A stretch of 64,000 bases of DNA. It comes from Flammeovirgaceae bacterium UBA2366. Its GTDB lineage: Bacteria > Bacteroidota > Bacteroidia > Cytophagales > Cyclobacteriaceae. A program made the translations under genes and the position numbers. Shown here piece by piece: positions 43,360 to 52,524 of the stretch. Below the pieces are notes generated by a model that saw only the letters and a program-made list of their open reading frames with translations, searched no databases and was not told the DNA's origin. Numbering within the stretch: position 1 is the stretch's first letter; each line of letters begins with the position of its first letter. Location of the stretch: assembly GCA_002344065.1 (NCBI GenBank), contig DDTK01000015.1, positions 1 through 64,000 of the forward strand, given 5' to 3'.

Positions 43360-45297
43360 CTATTGATAGCGTAACCCAAAACCGAATTTGAACAACGGAT
43401 TTTCAGAATCGTAGGGTACATCTTCTTTTTGATTTCGAACAGCCTCCATGGAAGAAGGAAGCTCAAAAGGTAGTTTACCCTCAGGCTTTGCTTTACCAAA
43501 AAGTACATCCAGTAAGGCTTCATCACTCGCCCCGTAATTGGCTACCAGCGCCTTTGCCTGGGAAGCAATTTCCGGAATAACGGCCGGCCGATCCAGGTAG
43601 ATATCAACAATGGTCGGTACTTTTTTTAACAACTTCAGGATATCTTCTTTCTCTTTTCCTTTAAAGTCCAGATCGCCATGATGAAAGCCCAACGCAAATG
43701 GATTTTTTGTTTCCACAGGATACCAGGGTGTATTCAATCGGATAATGGCAAGATCGGCTTGTTCGGGTTTTTCTACTACTTGGGCGTAACGTGAAGCGAT
43801 TTCAGGATTTATGTTTTGCACATAAATCTTCAGTGTATTTTCAACTAGTGGTAATAAAGGTTTTTCTTTATTGATTAAATTTTTCAAGAGGGTGATCGAT
43901 CTGCGCTGAGCAACTTCACCGGCTTTCTTAAAATCTTCACGACCTACCACTTGCTGTGCGCGGTCAACATCGACAAAGGGATTTTCAAATAATCCCAGTG
44001 TGAATTTCTGATGAAGTAACCGCCTCAATGATTCATCTATCCGCGATTCTGAAAGTTTGCCACTGTTTACAAGACTTACTACCAACTCTGGTCTGCTTTC
44101 TCCGCCAAACTGATCAACGCCTGCTTCCAGTGCTTTCAGCACACGGTCTTCCTCGCTCAGATGTTCAACACCCCACGCGCGGGCAGGCCACACGGTTTCA
44201 CCCATGTTAGCATCAGTAATCAAACCCCAATCGGTGCACACCACACCCTTGTAGTTGTATTTGTTTCGCAATAACCCAGTGATCATATCTTTATTAAAAC
44301 CAAAAGCAACATCTTCACTGGATTGCCCAACAGGAATTCCATAGTACGGCATGATGGCTGCCGTGTTTGCGTCAAAGGCGGCTTCGAAGGGAATGAGGTG
44401 ATAGTTGAAATTATTTCCCGGGTATACCTGGCCTTTGTGAAATTCGAAATGCGGATCAAGGCCTTCTTTTTGGGGGCCACCACCTGAGAAGTGCTTGGTC
44501 ATGCAGGCTACGCTTTGCGTGTTTAATGTGTCGCCTTGAAAGCCTAGTATATAAGCCTTTACCATTTTTGCAGAAAGGTGGGCATCTTCACCAAACGTAC
44601 CGCTAACGCGAGCCCATCGGGGCTCGGTAGCCAGGTCGGCCATGGGGTGTAGCGCCTCGCGAATACCTACAGCCAGGTATTCTTGCCGCGCAATGTCTCC
44701 GAACTGGTGCATCAGCATTTCATCGTCAATGGCGGCAAAGCCAAGTTGCTCCGGCCATTGTGAGAACTCATTGGCCTGCATCGAAAAAATATTATTACTG
44801 AAATAATTTCGAGGATCAGAAGCAATAGTAACGGGAATACCGAGGCGCGCTTGCTCCGCTACTTTCTGTACGTTGTTGTACCAGGTTGCCAGTGCTTTAG
44901 TGCCGGGCGCGGCCCAGATATTAATATGGTTCATCTTCTTCTCTTCGATCAGTATGTTAGCCTGCGGCATTCTGGCAGTCATGCCCCTACCGGGGATGTC
45001 ATCAAGCGAACCATCATCATTGATGCGTGTACCGTTGATGAATAACATTCCCGCTTTTTCTTCCAGGTTCATCTGACTCAGAATGTCATCAATTCTTTTT
45101 TCGATGGGCTGAGTATCATCTTCGTACACATCCAGTTTTCCATTTTTATTGAGATCGCGAAACGTGGATTTACCGGCAGTAATGAGCAGGGAAGAGTTTG
45201 CCTGCACTTCGGGTGAAACCGTTCTTATAGTTTCTTCTTTGCAGGATGATACAATAAGGATAGATGCGATGAAGAGAGAAAAGTATTTAATTATCAT
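43360..45297 (-). CDS. Glycoside hydrolase family 3 lipoprotein
   Basis: The enzyme is a GH3 beta-glycosidase attached by a lipoprotein signal (LFIASILIVSSC). I prefer the ATG at 45297 (645 residues); an upstream in-frame ATG at 45333 would lie inside a terminator hairpin. KHFSGGGPQKEGLDPHFE holds the conserved Lys-His pair, and GVVCTDWGLI the nucleophile Asp. The C-terminal domain (from about residue 470) is shortened compared with common beta-glucosidases. An early FRDLNKNGKLDVYEDD segment looks like a calcium-binding loop of the EF-hand or dockerin kind. The exact sugar is not known. Confidence 0.9.
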   Translation of the reverse strand: MIIKYFSLFIASILIVSSCKEETIRTVSPEVQANSSLLITAGKSTFRDLNKNGKLDVYEDDTQPIEKRIDDILSQMNLEEKAGMLFINGTRINDDGSLDDIPGRGMTARMPQANILIEEKKMNHINIWAAPGTKALATWYNNVQKVAEQARLGIPVTIASDPRNYFSNNIFSMQANEFSQWPEQLGFAAIDDEMLMHQFGDIARQEYLAVGIREALHPMADLATEPRWARVSGTFGEDAHLSAKMVKAYILGFQGDTLNTQSVACMTKHFSGGGPQKEGLDPHFEFHKGQVYPGNNFNYHLIPFEAAFDANTAAIMPYYGIPVGQSSEDVAFGFNKDMITGLLRNKYNYKGVVCTDWGLITDANMGETVWPARAWGVEHLSEEDRVLKALEAGVDQFGGESRPELVVSLVNSGKLSESRIDESLRRLLHQKFTLGLFENPFVDVDRAQQVVGREDFKKAGEVAQRRSITLLKNLINKEKPLLPLVENTLKIYVQNINPEIASRYAQVVEKPEQADLAIIRLNTPWYPVETKNPFALGFHHGDLDFKGKEKEDILKLLKKVPTIVDIYLDRPAVIPEIASQAKALVANYGASDEALLDVLFGKAKPEGKLPFELPSSMEAVRNQKEDVPYDSENPLFKFGFGLRYQ

Positions 45298-45308
45298 GGT
45301 TGTATACA

Positions 45309-45335
45309 AGATGTCCTGCAACATGCAGGACATCT
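45309..45335. terminator. Hairpin between the EF-G-like and GH3 genes
   Basis: AGATGTCCTGC pairs perfectly over 11 bases with GCAGGACATCT around a five-base loop. It lies 33 bases past the stop codon of the EF-G-like gene on the minus strand and before the GH3 start, so it probably ends the former. There is no long T run after it. Confidence 0.65.
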
Positions 45336-45368
45336 AATGTTTAAGGTTAAATTTTATTGAATAAAAGG

Positions 45369-47495
45369 TTATGCCATTTCTACCTCATGTAACTCCTTTG
45401 CCAGTTTCTGCTGAATTTCAAATGGCACTTGCACAAATTCAGTAAAGTGTTGGCTGAAGCTGGCGCGACCCTGCGATAATGAACGCAACGTTGTGGAATA
45501 CCGGTCTAATTCAGCTAAGGGGGTTCGCGCTTTAATTACCTGGTATTTCCCTTTTGAATCGATACCCATAATCATTGACCTGCGAGTTTGCAGATCGCCC
45601 ATCACTTCACCCATTATTTCTTCAGGTACCAGAATTTCCAGATCATAAATAGGCTCCAGTAAAGTTGGTTCTGCATTCATAAAGGCCTCTTTAAAGGCCA
45701 TCATACCGGCAATCTTAAAGGATATGTCATTTGAATCTACCGGGTGCATTTTACCATCATACACCATCACGCGCACATCGCGTACGTATGATCCGGTAAC
45801 GGGACCCTGTTCCATTTTTTCCATGATGCCTTTTTGTATGGAAGGAATAAAGCGCGCATCAATTACGCCACCGACAATACAATTGTAGAACACCAGTTTG
45901 CCACCCCATTCCAGGTCAACGACTTCTTTACCCCGAACGGAAAATTCAGTGGGTTCGGGCATGCCTTCAACATAGGGTTCAATTTTCAGGTGCACCTCAC
46001 CAAACTGTCCGGCACCACCCGATTGTTTTTTATGCCGGTACATGGCCTGTGCCGGTTTGCGAATGGTTTCACGATAGGAAATACGTGGTGTTACAAAATC
46101 AACATGCAGTTTATACATGTTCTCTAAAAACCATTTGCATACCGCCAGGTGCATTTCACCCTGGGCTGCTATAATCAATTGACGCAATTCACGTGAATAG
46201 CCCACTTCAATGGTAGGGTCTTCCTGGTGAATTTTGGTAAGCACTTCGCCAATCTTTTCATCGTCTCCTTTACTTTGGGCTACAATTGCTGTGCGGATGC
46301 GGGGCTCCGGGTATTCAATTGGATTGATGGTAACATCAAAACCTTTGGCATGCAGGGTTTGGTTAGTATAAGTATCTTTTAGTTTTAGCGTTGCACCAAT
46401 ATCACCGGCCACCAATTTATCTACCGGGTTACGGGTTTTTCCATCCATGATAAAAAGCTGATGGAATTTCTCTACAGCACCTGTTTGGCTGTTGATGAGT
46501 TCGGAAGATGAAGTGACTTCTCCTGATATCACTTTAAAAAAGGTGAGTTTGCCAAGATTTGGTTCAAGATGTGTTTTAAATACGAAAAGTGCCGTTGGTT
46601 TTGTGGAATCAAATGCAATTTCTTTTCCATCGATTGTTGTTTCAGGCTTTGCTTCCAACGGTGATGGCGCAACGTTATCGATAAAGCCCATCATGCGGCC
46701 ACTGCCCATATTTTTTTTTGCTGACATAACGAATACCGGAAATACATCGTGATGTATCATTCCGAGTTTGAGGCCGGCACGCATCTCATCTTCATCCAGT
46801 GTACCTTGTTCAAAATATTTCTCCATTAACTTCTCATCGTTCTCAGCAGCTTTTTCTACGAGTTCATTGTGCAGACGATTGGCTTTTTCTTTTTCACTTT
46901 CGGGGATAGGAAGTTTTTCAGGTTTTCCGCCTTCAGCCGGAAATTTATACATCACCATTTTTAATAAATCAATGATGGCATCAAAACCTTCTCCCTGGTT
47001 TACCGGGTATTGCATTTGGGTTACTGCATTACCAAACGATTGCTTGAGCGACTCCAAAGCATCATCAAAATTTGATTTCGGATGATCTACCTGGTTGATG
47101 GCAAAAATAACGGGCTTGTTAAACTGATCAGCATAGTTCCAGATCAATTCAGTACTTACTTCTACACCATTCTGCGCGTTGATGACCACAACACACGTAT
47201 CAGCCACGCGTAAAGCCGAAACCATTTCACCTACAAAGTCATCAAAGCCCGGTGTGTCGATAATGTTGATTTTATAATCGCGCCATTCGGTGTGTAATAC
47301 CGTGGCGAAAATTGAGTTGCCGCGTTCGTGTTCTATCTCGTGAAAATCAGAAACGGTATTTTGGCCTTCAATAGTACCCCTGCGGTGTGTAATACCGGCT
47401 TCAAAAATCATGTCTTCGGCAAGCAGGGTCTTGCCGCTTTTTGGGGCTCCCAACAGAACAATGTTTTTCAGGTGTTTTTCATCGTATACTTTCAT
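45369..47495 (-). CDS. EF-G-like translational GTPase
   Basis: This 708-residue protein has the full EF-G domain order (GTPase, II, III, IV with SGGAGQFGEVHLKIEP, and V) but differs in the GTPase core. G1 is GAPKSGKT (residues 16-23), G3 is DTPGF (80-84) with Phe in place of the catalytic His, and G4 is NQVD (134-137). These changes fit the EF-G-like (FusA2 type) group, which is not the main elongation factor; reduced GTP hydrolysis is expected, and a ribosome-protecting or recycling role is possible. The start is an ATG. A hairpin terminator follows its stop codon. Confidence 0.9.
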   Translation of the reverse strand: MKVYDEKHLKNIVLLGAPKSGKTLLAEDMIFEAGITHRRGTIEGQNTVSDFHEIEHERGNSIFATVLHTEWRDYKINIIDTPGFDDFVGEMVSALRVADTCVVVINAQNGVEVSTELIWNYADQFNKPVIFAINQVDHPKSNFDDALESLKQSFGNAVTQMQYPVNQGEGFDAIIDLLKMVMYKFPAEGGKPEKLPIPESEKEKANRLHNELVEKAAENDEKLMEKYFEQGTLDEDEMRAGLKLGMIHHDVFPVFVMSAKKNMGSGRMMGFIDNVAPSPLEAKPETTIDGKEIAFDSTKPTALFVFKTHLEPNLGKLTFFKVISGEVTSSSELINSQTGAVEKFHQLFIMDGKTRNPVDKLVAGDIGATLKLKDTYTNQTLHAKGFDVTINPIEYPEPRIRTAIVAQSKGDDEKIGEVLTKIHQEDPTIEVGYSRELRQLIIAAQGEMHLAVCKWFLENMYKLHVDFVTPRISYRETIRKPAQAMYRHKKQSGGAGQFGEVHLKIEPYVEGMPEPTEFSVRGKEVVDLEWGGKLVFYNCIVGGVIDARFIPSIQKGIMEKMEQGPVTGSYVRDVRVMVYDGKMHPVDSNDISFKIAGMMAFKEAFMNAEPTLLEPIYDLEILVPEEIMGEVMGDLQTRRSMIMGIDSKGKYQVIKARTPLAELDRYSTTLRSLSQGRASFSQHFTEFVQVPFEIQQKLAKELHEVEMA

Positions 47496-47815
47496 AGTTG
47501 TAAAATTTTAATGTCATTTTGATAAACTTAAATTGACTCGTGGTTGGCACACACGTATTTTGTGTCAACATTGAATTTGATGAGGAAATGCGCTCACACG
47601 GTTTTGCCATAGGGTAAATGGTTACGTGAGACGGTTGATGAAAGGGAATTGAAATTATGAAGAAATATTCAAAAAGTGAATGCTTAGTTCAAATGCTTTT
47701 TAACTGATAAAAACCTCACTATTTTATGATTTAAATCAACGCATTGGCTGACTACCATCAGGCATAAGCCATGCGGTCTCTTATACTTTTATAGCCATAA
47801 ACAGACCAAAAAATC
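47496..47815. other. Divergent intergenic region, EF-G-like / yceI
   Basis: These 320 bases separate two divergent genes. A rough inverted repeat, GTTGGCACACA and TTTGTGTCAAC, lies at about 47543-47569. The right third holds the paired Crp/Fnr boxes and -7 element listed separately. A 16-codon frame at 47656 is too short and featureless to call. Confidence 0.5.
47727..47791 (+). promoter_or_regulatory. Tandem Crp/Fnr boxes and -7 element of yceI
   Basis: TGATTTAAATCA (47727-47738) is a perfectly symmetrical FNR-like box. A weaker box, TGACTACCATCA (47749-47760), has its centre 22 bases further. TACTTTTA (47784-47791) resembles the TAnnTTTG -7 element and begins 29.5 bases after the second centre. 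The boxes would then sit near -63 and -41, suiting activation. The same layout occurs before the usp and cytochrome c genes. Confidence 0.72.
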
Positions 47816-48400
47816 ATGAATTCGAAAGCAGTACCCCTAATCATCTTCCTGACAGGACTAGTTTTATTTCCCTATATCCCTCAGGCTCAGGCTACCTACA
47901 AGGGAAAGCAGAATAAAATGTCGGTAACAGGCAGTTCAACCCTGCATGAGTGGGAGTCGGAAGTAACCCAGGTGGAAAGCAGTGGAACACTAACTCTTGA
48001 CGGTAGTCAGCTAACAGCCATCAAAGATGTAGTGGTAAAAATGCCGGTAACCGGAATAAAAAGTACCAAAGGCAAAACCATGGATAATAAAACCTATGAA
48101 GCCTTTAACGCTGATAAAAATCCTACCATTCAATATAGACTTACCAGCGCCAAAGTTTCCGGAAGTGGAGAATTTACGATAGTGGCAAACGGAAATTTAA
48201 CGATGGCTGGAGCTACGAAACCCATCGAAATTACCGCCAAGGCCAAAGTTCTTGGTAATGGCGATGTGCAGATTACCGGCTCGCAAAAACTAAATATGAA
48301 AGATTTTAACATGACACCACCAACCGCCATGATGGGAACCATAAAAGTAGGCGAAGAAGTAACCGTAAAATTTGATATCACCTTAACTCCAAATAAATAA
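47816..48400 (+). CDS. YceI-family lipid-binding periplasmic protein
   Basis: The 194-residue product has a signal peptide (LTGLVLFPYIPQAQA) and one YceI domain, a lipocalin-like barrel that binds isoprenoids or other lipids. Family marks are MSVTGSSTLHEWESEV (about residues 34-49) and the closing NMTPPTAMMGTIKVGEEVTVKFDI. Its exact ligand is not known; a quinone-related ligand would suit the respiration-linked control region in front of it, but that is inference. It is followed after 48 bases by a porin-like gene on the same strand. Confidence 0.92.
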   Translation: MNSKAVPLIIFLTGLVLFPYIPQAQATYKGKQNKMSVTGSSTLHEWESEVTQVESSGTLTLDGSQLTAIKDVVVKMPVTGIKSTKGKTMDNKTYEAFNADKNPTIQYRLTSAKVSGSGEFTIVANGNLTMAGATKPIEITAKAKVLGNGDVQITGSQKLNMKDFNMTPPTAMMGTIKVGEEVTVKFDITLTPNK

Positions 48401-48448
48401 CTCAAACCAATTTAAAATTTTAACATTAAACCTTTAACACAAACAATT

Positions 48449-49822
48449 ATGAAAACTAATGTCACTAAGATAAAACTGTTGAGCATCGCCATGCTGATGG
48501 TTTTTAGCTCGAGTGTTATGGCGCAGCAACCGGCCATTCAATACTTTCGTCCGTATGATCAACGCGGTATAAACGTGTTTGAAACAACTAAAGAAGATAC
48601 TGTTGGATATGATGGTTTAAAACTGCGTGTGGGTGCAGGTTTTACACAGGGCTATCAAAACCTAAAGCACAGTAATGGCCTTACGGATACATCAGTACCT
48701 GCTGCCAATCTATACGAATTAGGGGGTGGTTTTCCTTTGGCACAAGCGAACCTGAATATTGATGTACAGTTGTATGATGGTGTAAGACTGAACCTGGTTT
48801 CCTACATGTCATCACACCACCATAATGAATTTTGGGTAAAGGGTGGTTATTTACAAGTTGATAAAGTGACATTCCTGAACAGTGAATTCATGGACAACCT
48901 GTGGAAGAACTTGACGCTGAAAGTAGGTCACATGGAAATAAATTATGGAGATGCTCACTTTCGTAGAAGCGATGGTGGTCACACCCTGCAAAATCCATGG
49001 ATTGAAAATAATATCATGGACGAATTTACTACTGAGATTGGCGCAGAACTGTATTGGCAAAAGAATGGTATTATTGCCATGCTGGCTTTAACTGATGGTG
49101 AAATTCAGGGTAACGTGTTGGCTCCTGCACAACCTGAAGGTGCTAAACGCAAACCTTCGTTCTATGGTAAACTCGGGTTTGATAAGCAATTACAAGATAA
49201 TCTTCGTGTTCGCTTAACCGGATCGTTTTATACCACGGGGTCTTCTGTAAACAATACTATTTTTGGTGGCGATCGTACCGGTTCAAACTACCAGTTTGTA
49301 ATGGATCCAAAAACAGCAACTGTTACGACCGCTTATACTTCAGGTCGTTTTAATCCTGGTTTCCGCGATAATGTTACAACCTTTATGTTTAACCCTTTTG
49401 TAAAATTCAGCGGACTTGAGGTATTCGGAACTATTGAATTTGCGAAAGGCAAGAGCCAATTGGAAAATGGCGAAGGCACTAACCCTGCCCGTGCAGCTAT
49501 TGATGATCGTAAAGCCGATCAAATTGCAGCAGAGGCATTGTACCGCTTTGGTAAGAATGAGAAATTTTATTTCGGTGGCCGTTATATAACCTTGAATGCT
49601 ACTGTTGCCGAAGGTGTTACTGCAGCCAATGCCGGTATTCAATATGATGTTACCATTGATCGTTTATCCATTGGTGGAGGCTGGTTTATAACCAGGAATA
49701 TTTTATTGAAAGGCGAGTATGTAACTCAGAACTACGATGGTTTCCCTGATGCAGGTGCAAACAACAGATTCTATCAGGGCAAGTTTAATGGATTTGTAAT
49801 CCAGGGTGCAATTTCCTTCTAA
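48449..49822 (+). CDS. Porin-like outer-membrane barrel protein
   Basis: The 457-residue protein has a signal peptide (MLMVFSSSVMAQ) and many alternating strands ending in FNGFVIQGAISF with a terminal Phe, the usual recognition end of outer-membrane barrels. The mature start (PAIQYFRPYDQRGINVFE) and several strands (LKLRVGAGFTQGYQNL, LYRFGKNEKFYFGGRYI) fit a porin of the phosphate-selective or alginate-porin type, without a firm family call. It follows yceI closely and is followed by a strong two-way terminator, so yceI and this gene form one operon under the Crp/Fnr-type control region. Confidence 0.8.
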   Translation: MKTNVTKIKLLSIAMLMVFSSSVMAQQPAIQYFRPYDQRGINVFETTKEDTVGYDGLKLRVGAGFTQGYQNLKHSNGLTDTSVPAANLYELGGGFPLAQANLNIDVQLYDGVRLNLVSYMSSHHHNEFWVKGGYLQVDKVTFLNSEFMDNLWKNLTLKVGHMEINYGDAHFRRSDGGHTLQNPWIENNIMDEFTTEIGAELYWQKNGIIAMLALTDGEIQGNVLAPAQPEGAKRKPSFYGKLGFDKQLQDNLRVRLTGSFYTTGSSVNNTIFGGDRTGSNYQFVMDPKTATVTTAYTSGRFNPGFRDNVTTFMFNPFVKFSGLEVFGTIEFAKGKSQLENGEGTNPARAAIDDRKADQIAAEALYRFGKNEKFYFGGRYITLNATVAEGVTAANAGIQYDVTIDRLSIGGGWFITRNILLKGEYVTQNYDGFPDAGANNRFYQGKFNGFVIQGAISF

Positions 49823-49839
49823 TAAATCAGTGTAATATT

Positions 49840-49872
49840 AAAAAAGGCCGGCTCATTGAGCCGGCCTTTTTT
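49840..49872. terminator. Perfect bidirectional terminator
   Basis: Six A, then GGCCGGCTC, a three-base ATT loop, GAGCCGGCC and six T form a 15-pair stem that works on both strands. It separates the porin-like gene from the convergent arginine decarboxylase gene. Confidence 0.93.
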
Positions 49873-49890
49873 AATTACAAATGGCTGGGC

Positions 49891-51285
49891 TTATTTCTGA
49901 AATCCAAGAAGTTTGAGCATACTCTCCTGGGTTTGTTCAGGCGCAAAAAGCTTAGTTGAAATTTCGCCATCCTCATTCCGGTCAATCAGCACATGCTTGG
50001 GTGCAGGAATCAGGCAATGTTGAATGCCTCCGTAACCGCCCAATGATTCCTGATAGGCACCGGTATGGAAGAAGCCGATGTATAATGGCTCTTCATCGGT
50101 AATCATCGGCAAAAATACTTCACCTGTATGCGCTTCTGAGTTATAATAATCATGACTATCGCAGGTAAGGCCGCCAATGTTTACTTTATGAAAAGGATCA
50201 TCCCACTTATTCAGTGCCAGCAAAATATATTTCTGGTTCATACCCCAGGCATCGGGCAGGTGCGTAATGAAAGAGCCATCAATCATGTACCACAACTCTT
50301 TATCGTTTTGGAGTTTTTGATCCACCAGGCTGTATAATACGGCCCCGCTTTCGCCTACGGTAAAACTTCCAAACTCAGTAAAGATATTGGGTACGGGTAC
50401 ATTGTTCTTATCACAAATCCATTTAATGTTCTCCACAATTTGCTCAATCATGTACTTATAATCGTAGTGGAAGGTAAGGGATTGTTTGATCGGGAAACCT
50501 CCGCCAATATCAATAGAGTCAAGCGTAGGGCAAATCTTTTTCAGTTCACAATATTTAAAAATAAAGCGGCTTAGTTCACTCCAGTAGTAGGCGGTGTCTT
50601 TTATGCCCGTATTGATAAAGAAGTGCAGCATTTTAAGTGATGCCTTTTCGCTCTTTTCAATTTTATCTTTATAAAATGCATTGATGTCGCTGTACCGAAT
50701 GCCTAAACGTGACGTATAGAATTCAAATTTAGGTTCTTCATCGGCAGCTACCCGAATGCCAACCTTATACGGTGTATTGGCCTTTGCTTCATAGTAATCT
50801 ATTTCACTCAGGTTATCCAGTATTGGAATGCAATTGCTAAAACCGTCATTTAAAAGTTCGGTAATGTATTGCCTGTACAACGGCATTTTAAAGCCATTGC
50901 AGATGATGTAGGTTTCTTTTGAAATTTTTCCCTGGTCGAATAAACTCCGTACAATTGGAATGTCAAAGGATGAGGAGGTTTCTATATGAACATCATTCTT
51001 CAGCGCTTCCTCCAATACAAAGGAGAAATGTGATGACTTGGTGCAGTAACAGTAGGTGTATTTACCATTATACTTAAACCGTTCCATGGCATTATTGAAC
51101 GTTGCCTGGGCGAAACGTATGTTCTCCGAAATACGGGGCAGGTAGGTGAGTTTGAGCGGGGTGCCATACTGTTTAATGATCTCCATGAGCGGAACATCAT
51201 TAAAGAGTAATTCATGGTCGCGTACCTTAAACTCTTTTTGGGGGAATTCGAAGGTTTGTTCAATCAGTTCGCGGTAGCTCTTCAT
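49891..51285 (-). CDS. speA: Arginine decarboxylase (fold type III)
   Basis: The enzyme turns arginine into agmatine with pyridoxal phosphate. The PLP Lys is in YCYCTKSSHFSFVL (Lys 83), the phosphate-binding Gly-rich loop in DSIDIGGGFPI (about residue 257), and the C-terminal active-site Cys in GLTCDSHD (about 370). At 464 residues it is much shorter than E. coli SpeA (about 658), as expected for the compact Bacteroidota form without the inserted helical domain. The divergent ureohydrolase and the deoxyhypusine-synthase-like gene make a polyamine cluster. Diaminopimelate decarboxylase is a relative, but the context favours arginine. Confidence 0.85.
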   Translation of the reverse strand: MKSYRELIEQTFEFPQKEFKVRDHELLFNDVPLMEIIKQYGTPLKLTYLPRISENIRFAQATFNNAMERFKYNGKYTYCYCTKSSHFSFVLEEALKNDVHIETSSSFDIPIVRSLFDQGKISKETYIICNGFKMPLYRQYITELLNDGFSNCIPILDNLSEIDYYEAKANTPYKVGIRVAADEEPKFEFYTSRLGIRYSDINAFYKDKIEKSEKASLKMLHFFINTGIKDTAYYWSELSRFIFKYCELKKICPTLDSIDIGGGFPIKQSLTFHYDYKYMIEQIVENIKWICDKNNVPVPNIFTEFGSFTVGESGAVLYSLVDQKLQNDKELWYMIDGSFITHLPDAWGMNQKYILLALNKWDDPFHKVNIGGLTCDSHDYYNSEAHTGEVFLPMITDEEPLYIGFFHTGAYQESLGGYGGIQHCLIPAPKHVLIDRNEDGEISTKLFAPEQTQESMLKLLGFQK

Positions 51286-51289
51286 TATT

Positions 51290-51360
51290 TTGGTTAGTTG
51301 TTGGTTTTTAGTTGTTGGTAGCTGGCGTGTGACTGGAGTCTGGTACGATCATCTAACAAC
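51290..51360. repeat. Word-repeat tract upstream of speA
   Basis: TTAGTTGTTGG is repeated with changes at about 51294-51331, and AACAACCAAAAAA at 51355-51367 complements part of it, so a loose hairpin can form. The rest of the 276-base gap between the two divergent genes holds a possible -7 element, TAAATTTG (51384-51391), for the ureohydrolase gene. No further gene is seen there. Confidence 0.4.
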
Positions 51361-51561
51361 CAAAAAAGGATGCAATATTGCCATAAATTTGCCATCTTTG
51401 CAATCCGATAATCGTTATGGTTAATCCCTGTTTCAATGCCCTTTTTGCCCTGATTTACTACGGGGCACATGCCCTGCCCGACTATTAAAGTCCGCAGGCA
51501 GACCTCTGTTTTAATTGGCATTGTTTAATTTTTTACCTGGTATTTTTAATTCTGTATTCCC

Positions 51562-52524
51562 GTGAAAGCAATAAAAATCATAGAAGTTAAATCTGAAATA
51601 GGGGCCGGTACCCGTGGTGCCAGCCTGGGTGTTGAGGCCATGAAAATTGCCAGCCTCGACCTGAAATCTGATTTCTTTAAGCAGCATGAATCGGTAGAAG
51701 TAGAACACGTAAACGAACTCCTTTTCGATGGCGCCAAACATGCCTATGCCAAATTTATTGATGGTGTAATGATTATGGAAGAGCGGGTTTGCCTGGAAGT
51801 ATACGAAACCATTTGGGATGACTATTTTCCACTGATTATTGCCGGAGATCATAGTACTGCTTACGGTACTATTGCCGGAATAAAAAAGTCAAACCCCGGG
51901 GCACGGCTGGGGGTAATCTGGATTGATGCTCATGCTGATATTCATACACCTTATACCACACCATCAGGGAACATGCATGGCATGCCGTTGGCCATGGCGT
52001 GTGGTATCGATAACCTGGAATGCAAAGTAAATGATCCTCGTGGCGAAACATTGGAGTACTGGGAGCAGATCAAGAATGTGGGTATGCCGGGTGCAAAAGT
52101 TTACCCGGAAGACATTGTGTATATCGCTGTCCGTGACCTGGAGAAGCCTGAGAACTACTTAATCAATAAGCACAACATTAACTTCATTGAAACCGAAGAA
52201 GTGAAAAAATATGGAGCCTCCGTAATTGCTATGAAGGCGCTTCAAATGCTTGATCACTGCGACCACATTTATATTTCTTTTGATGTAGATAGTCTGGATA
52301 GCCGAATATCAAGTGGCACAGGTACGCCCGTACCCAATGGTTTAACGGTAGATGAAGCCAAAACTCTTAATTCGGAATTGGCTAAAAGTCCGAAGCTCGT
52401 AGCGTGGGAAATTGTAGAAGTTAACCCAACGCTGGACAGTCAGAATCAAATGGCTGAAAATGCTTTTGAAATTCTGGAGGCTACCACACGATCTATTATT
52501 AACAGGCCGGTAACGGTGGAGTAA
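51562..52524 (+). CDS. Ureohydrolase, probable agmatinase (or arginase)
   Basis: This 320-residue binuclear manganese hydrolase releases urea from a guanidino compound. The metal ligands are present: GDHSTAYG (about residues 95-102), DAHADIHTP (about 121-129) and SFDVDSLDS (about 241-249). The start SEIGAGTRGASLG is typical for a Bacteroidota group often labelled arginase. It starts at a GTG. Because the arginine decarboxylase gene is next door and divergent, agmatine is the likelier substrate, which would make putrescine; arginase activity cannot be excluded from sequence. Confidence 0.82.
   Translation: MKAIKIIEVKSEIGAGTRGASLGVEAMKIASLDLKSDFFKQHESVEVEHVNELLFDGAKHAYAKFIDGVMIMEERVCLEVYETIWDDYFPLIIAGDHSTAYGTIAGIKKSNPGARLGVIWIDAHADIHTPYTTPSGNMHGMPLAMACGIDNLECKVNDPRGETLEYWEQIKNVGMPGAKVYPEDIVYIAVRDLEKPENYLINKHNINFIETEEVKKYGASVIAMKALQMLDHCDHIYISFDVDSLDSRISSGTGTPVPNGLTVDEAKTLNSELAKSPKLVAWEIVEVNPTLDSQNQMAENAFEILEATTRSIINRPVTVE

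Noticed and set aside
47656..47706. 16-codon frame upstream of yceI
   Set aside because: It is too short and polar, and no operon or conservation argument supports it.
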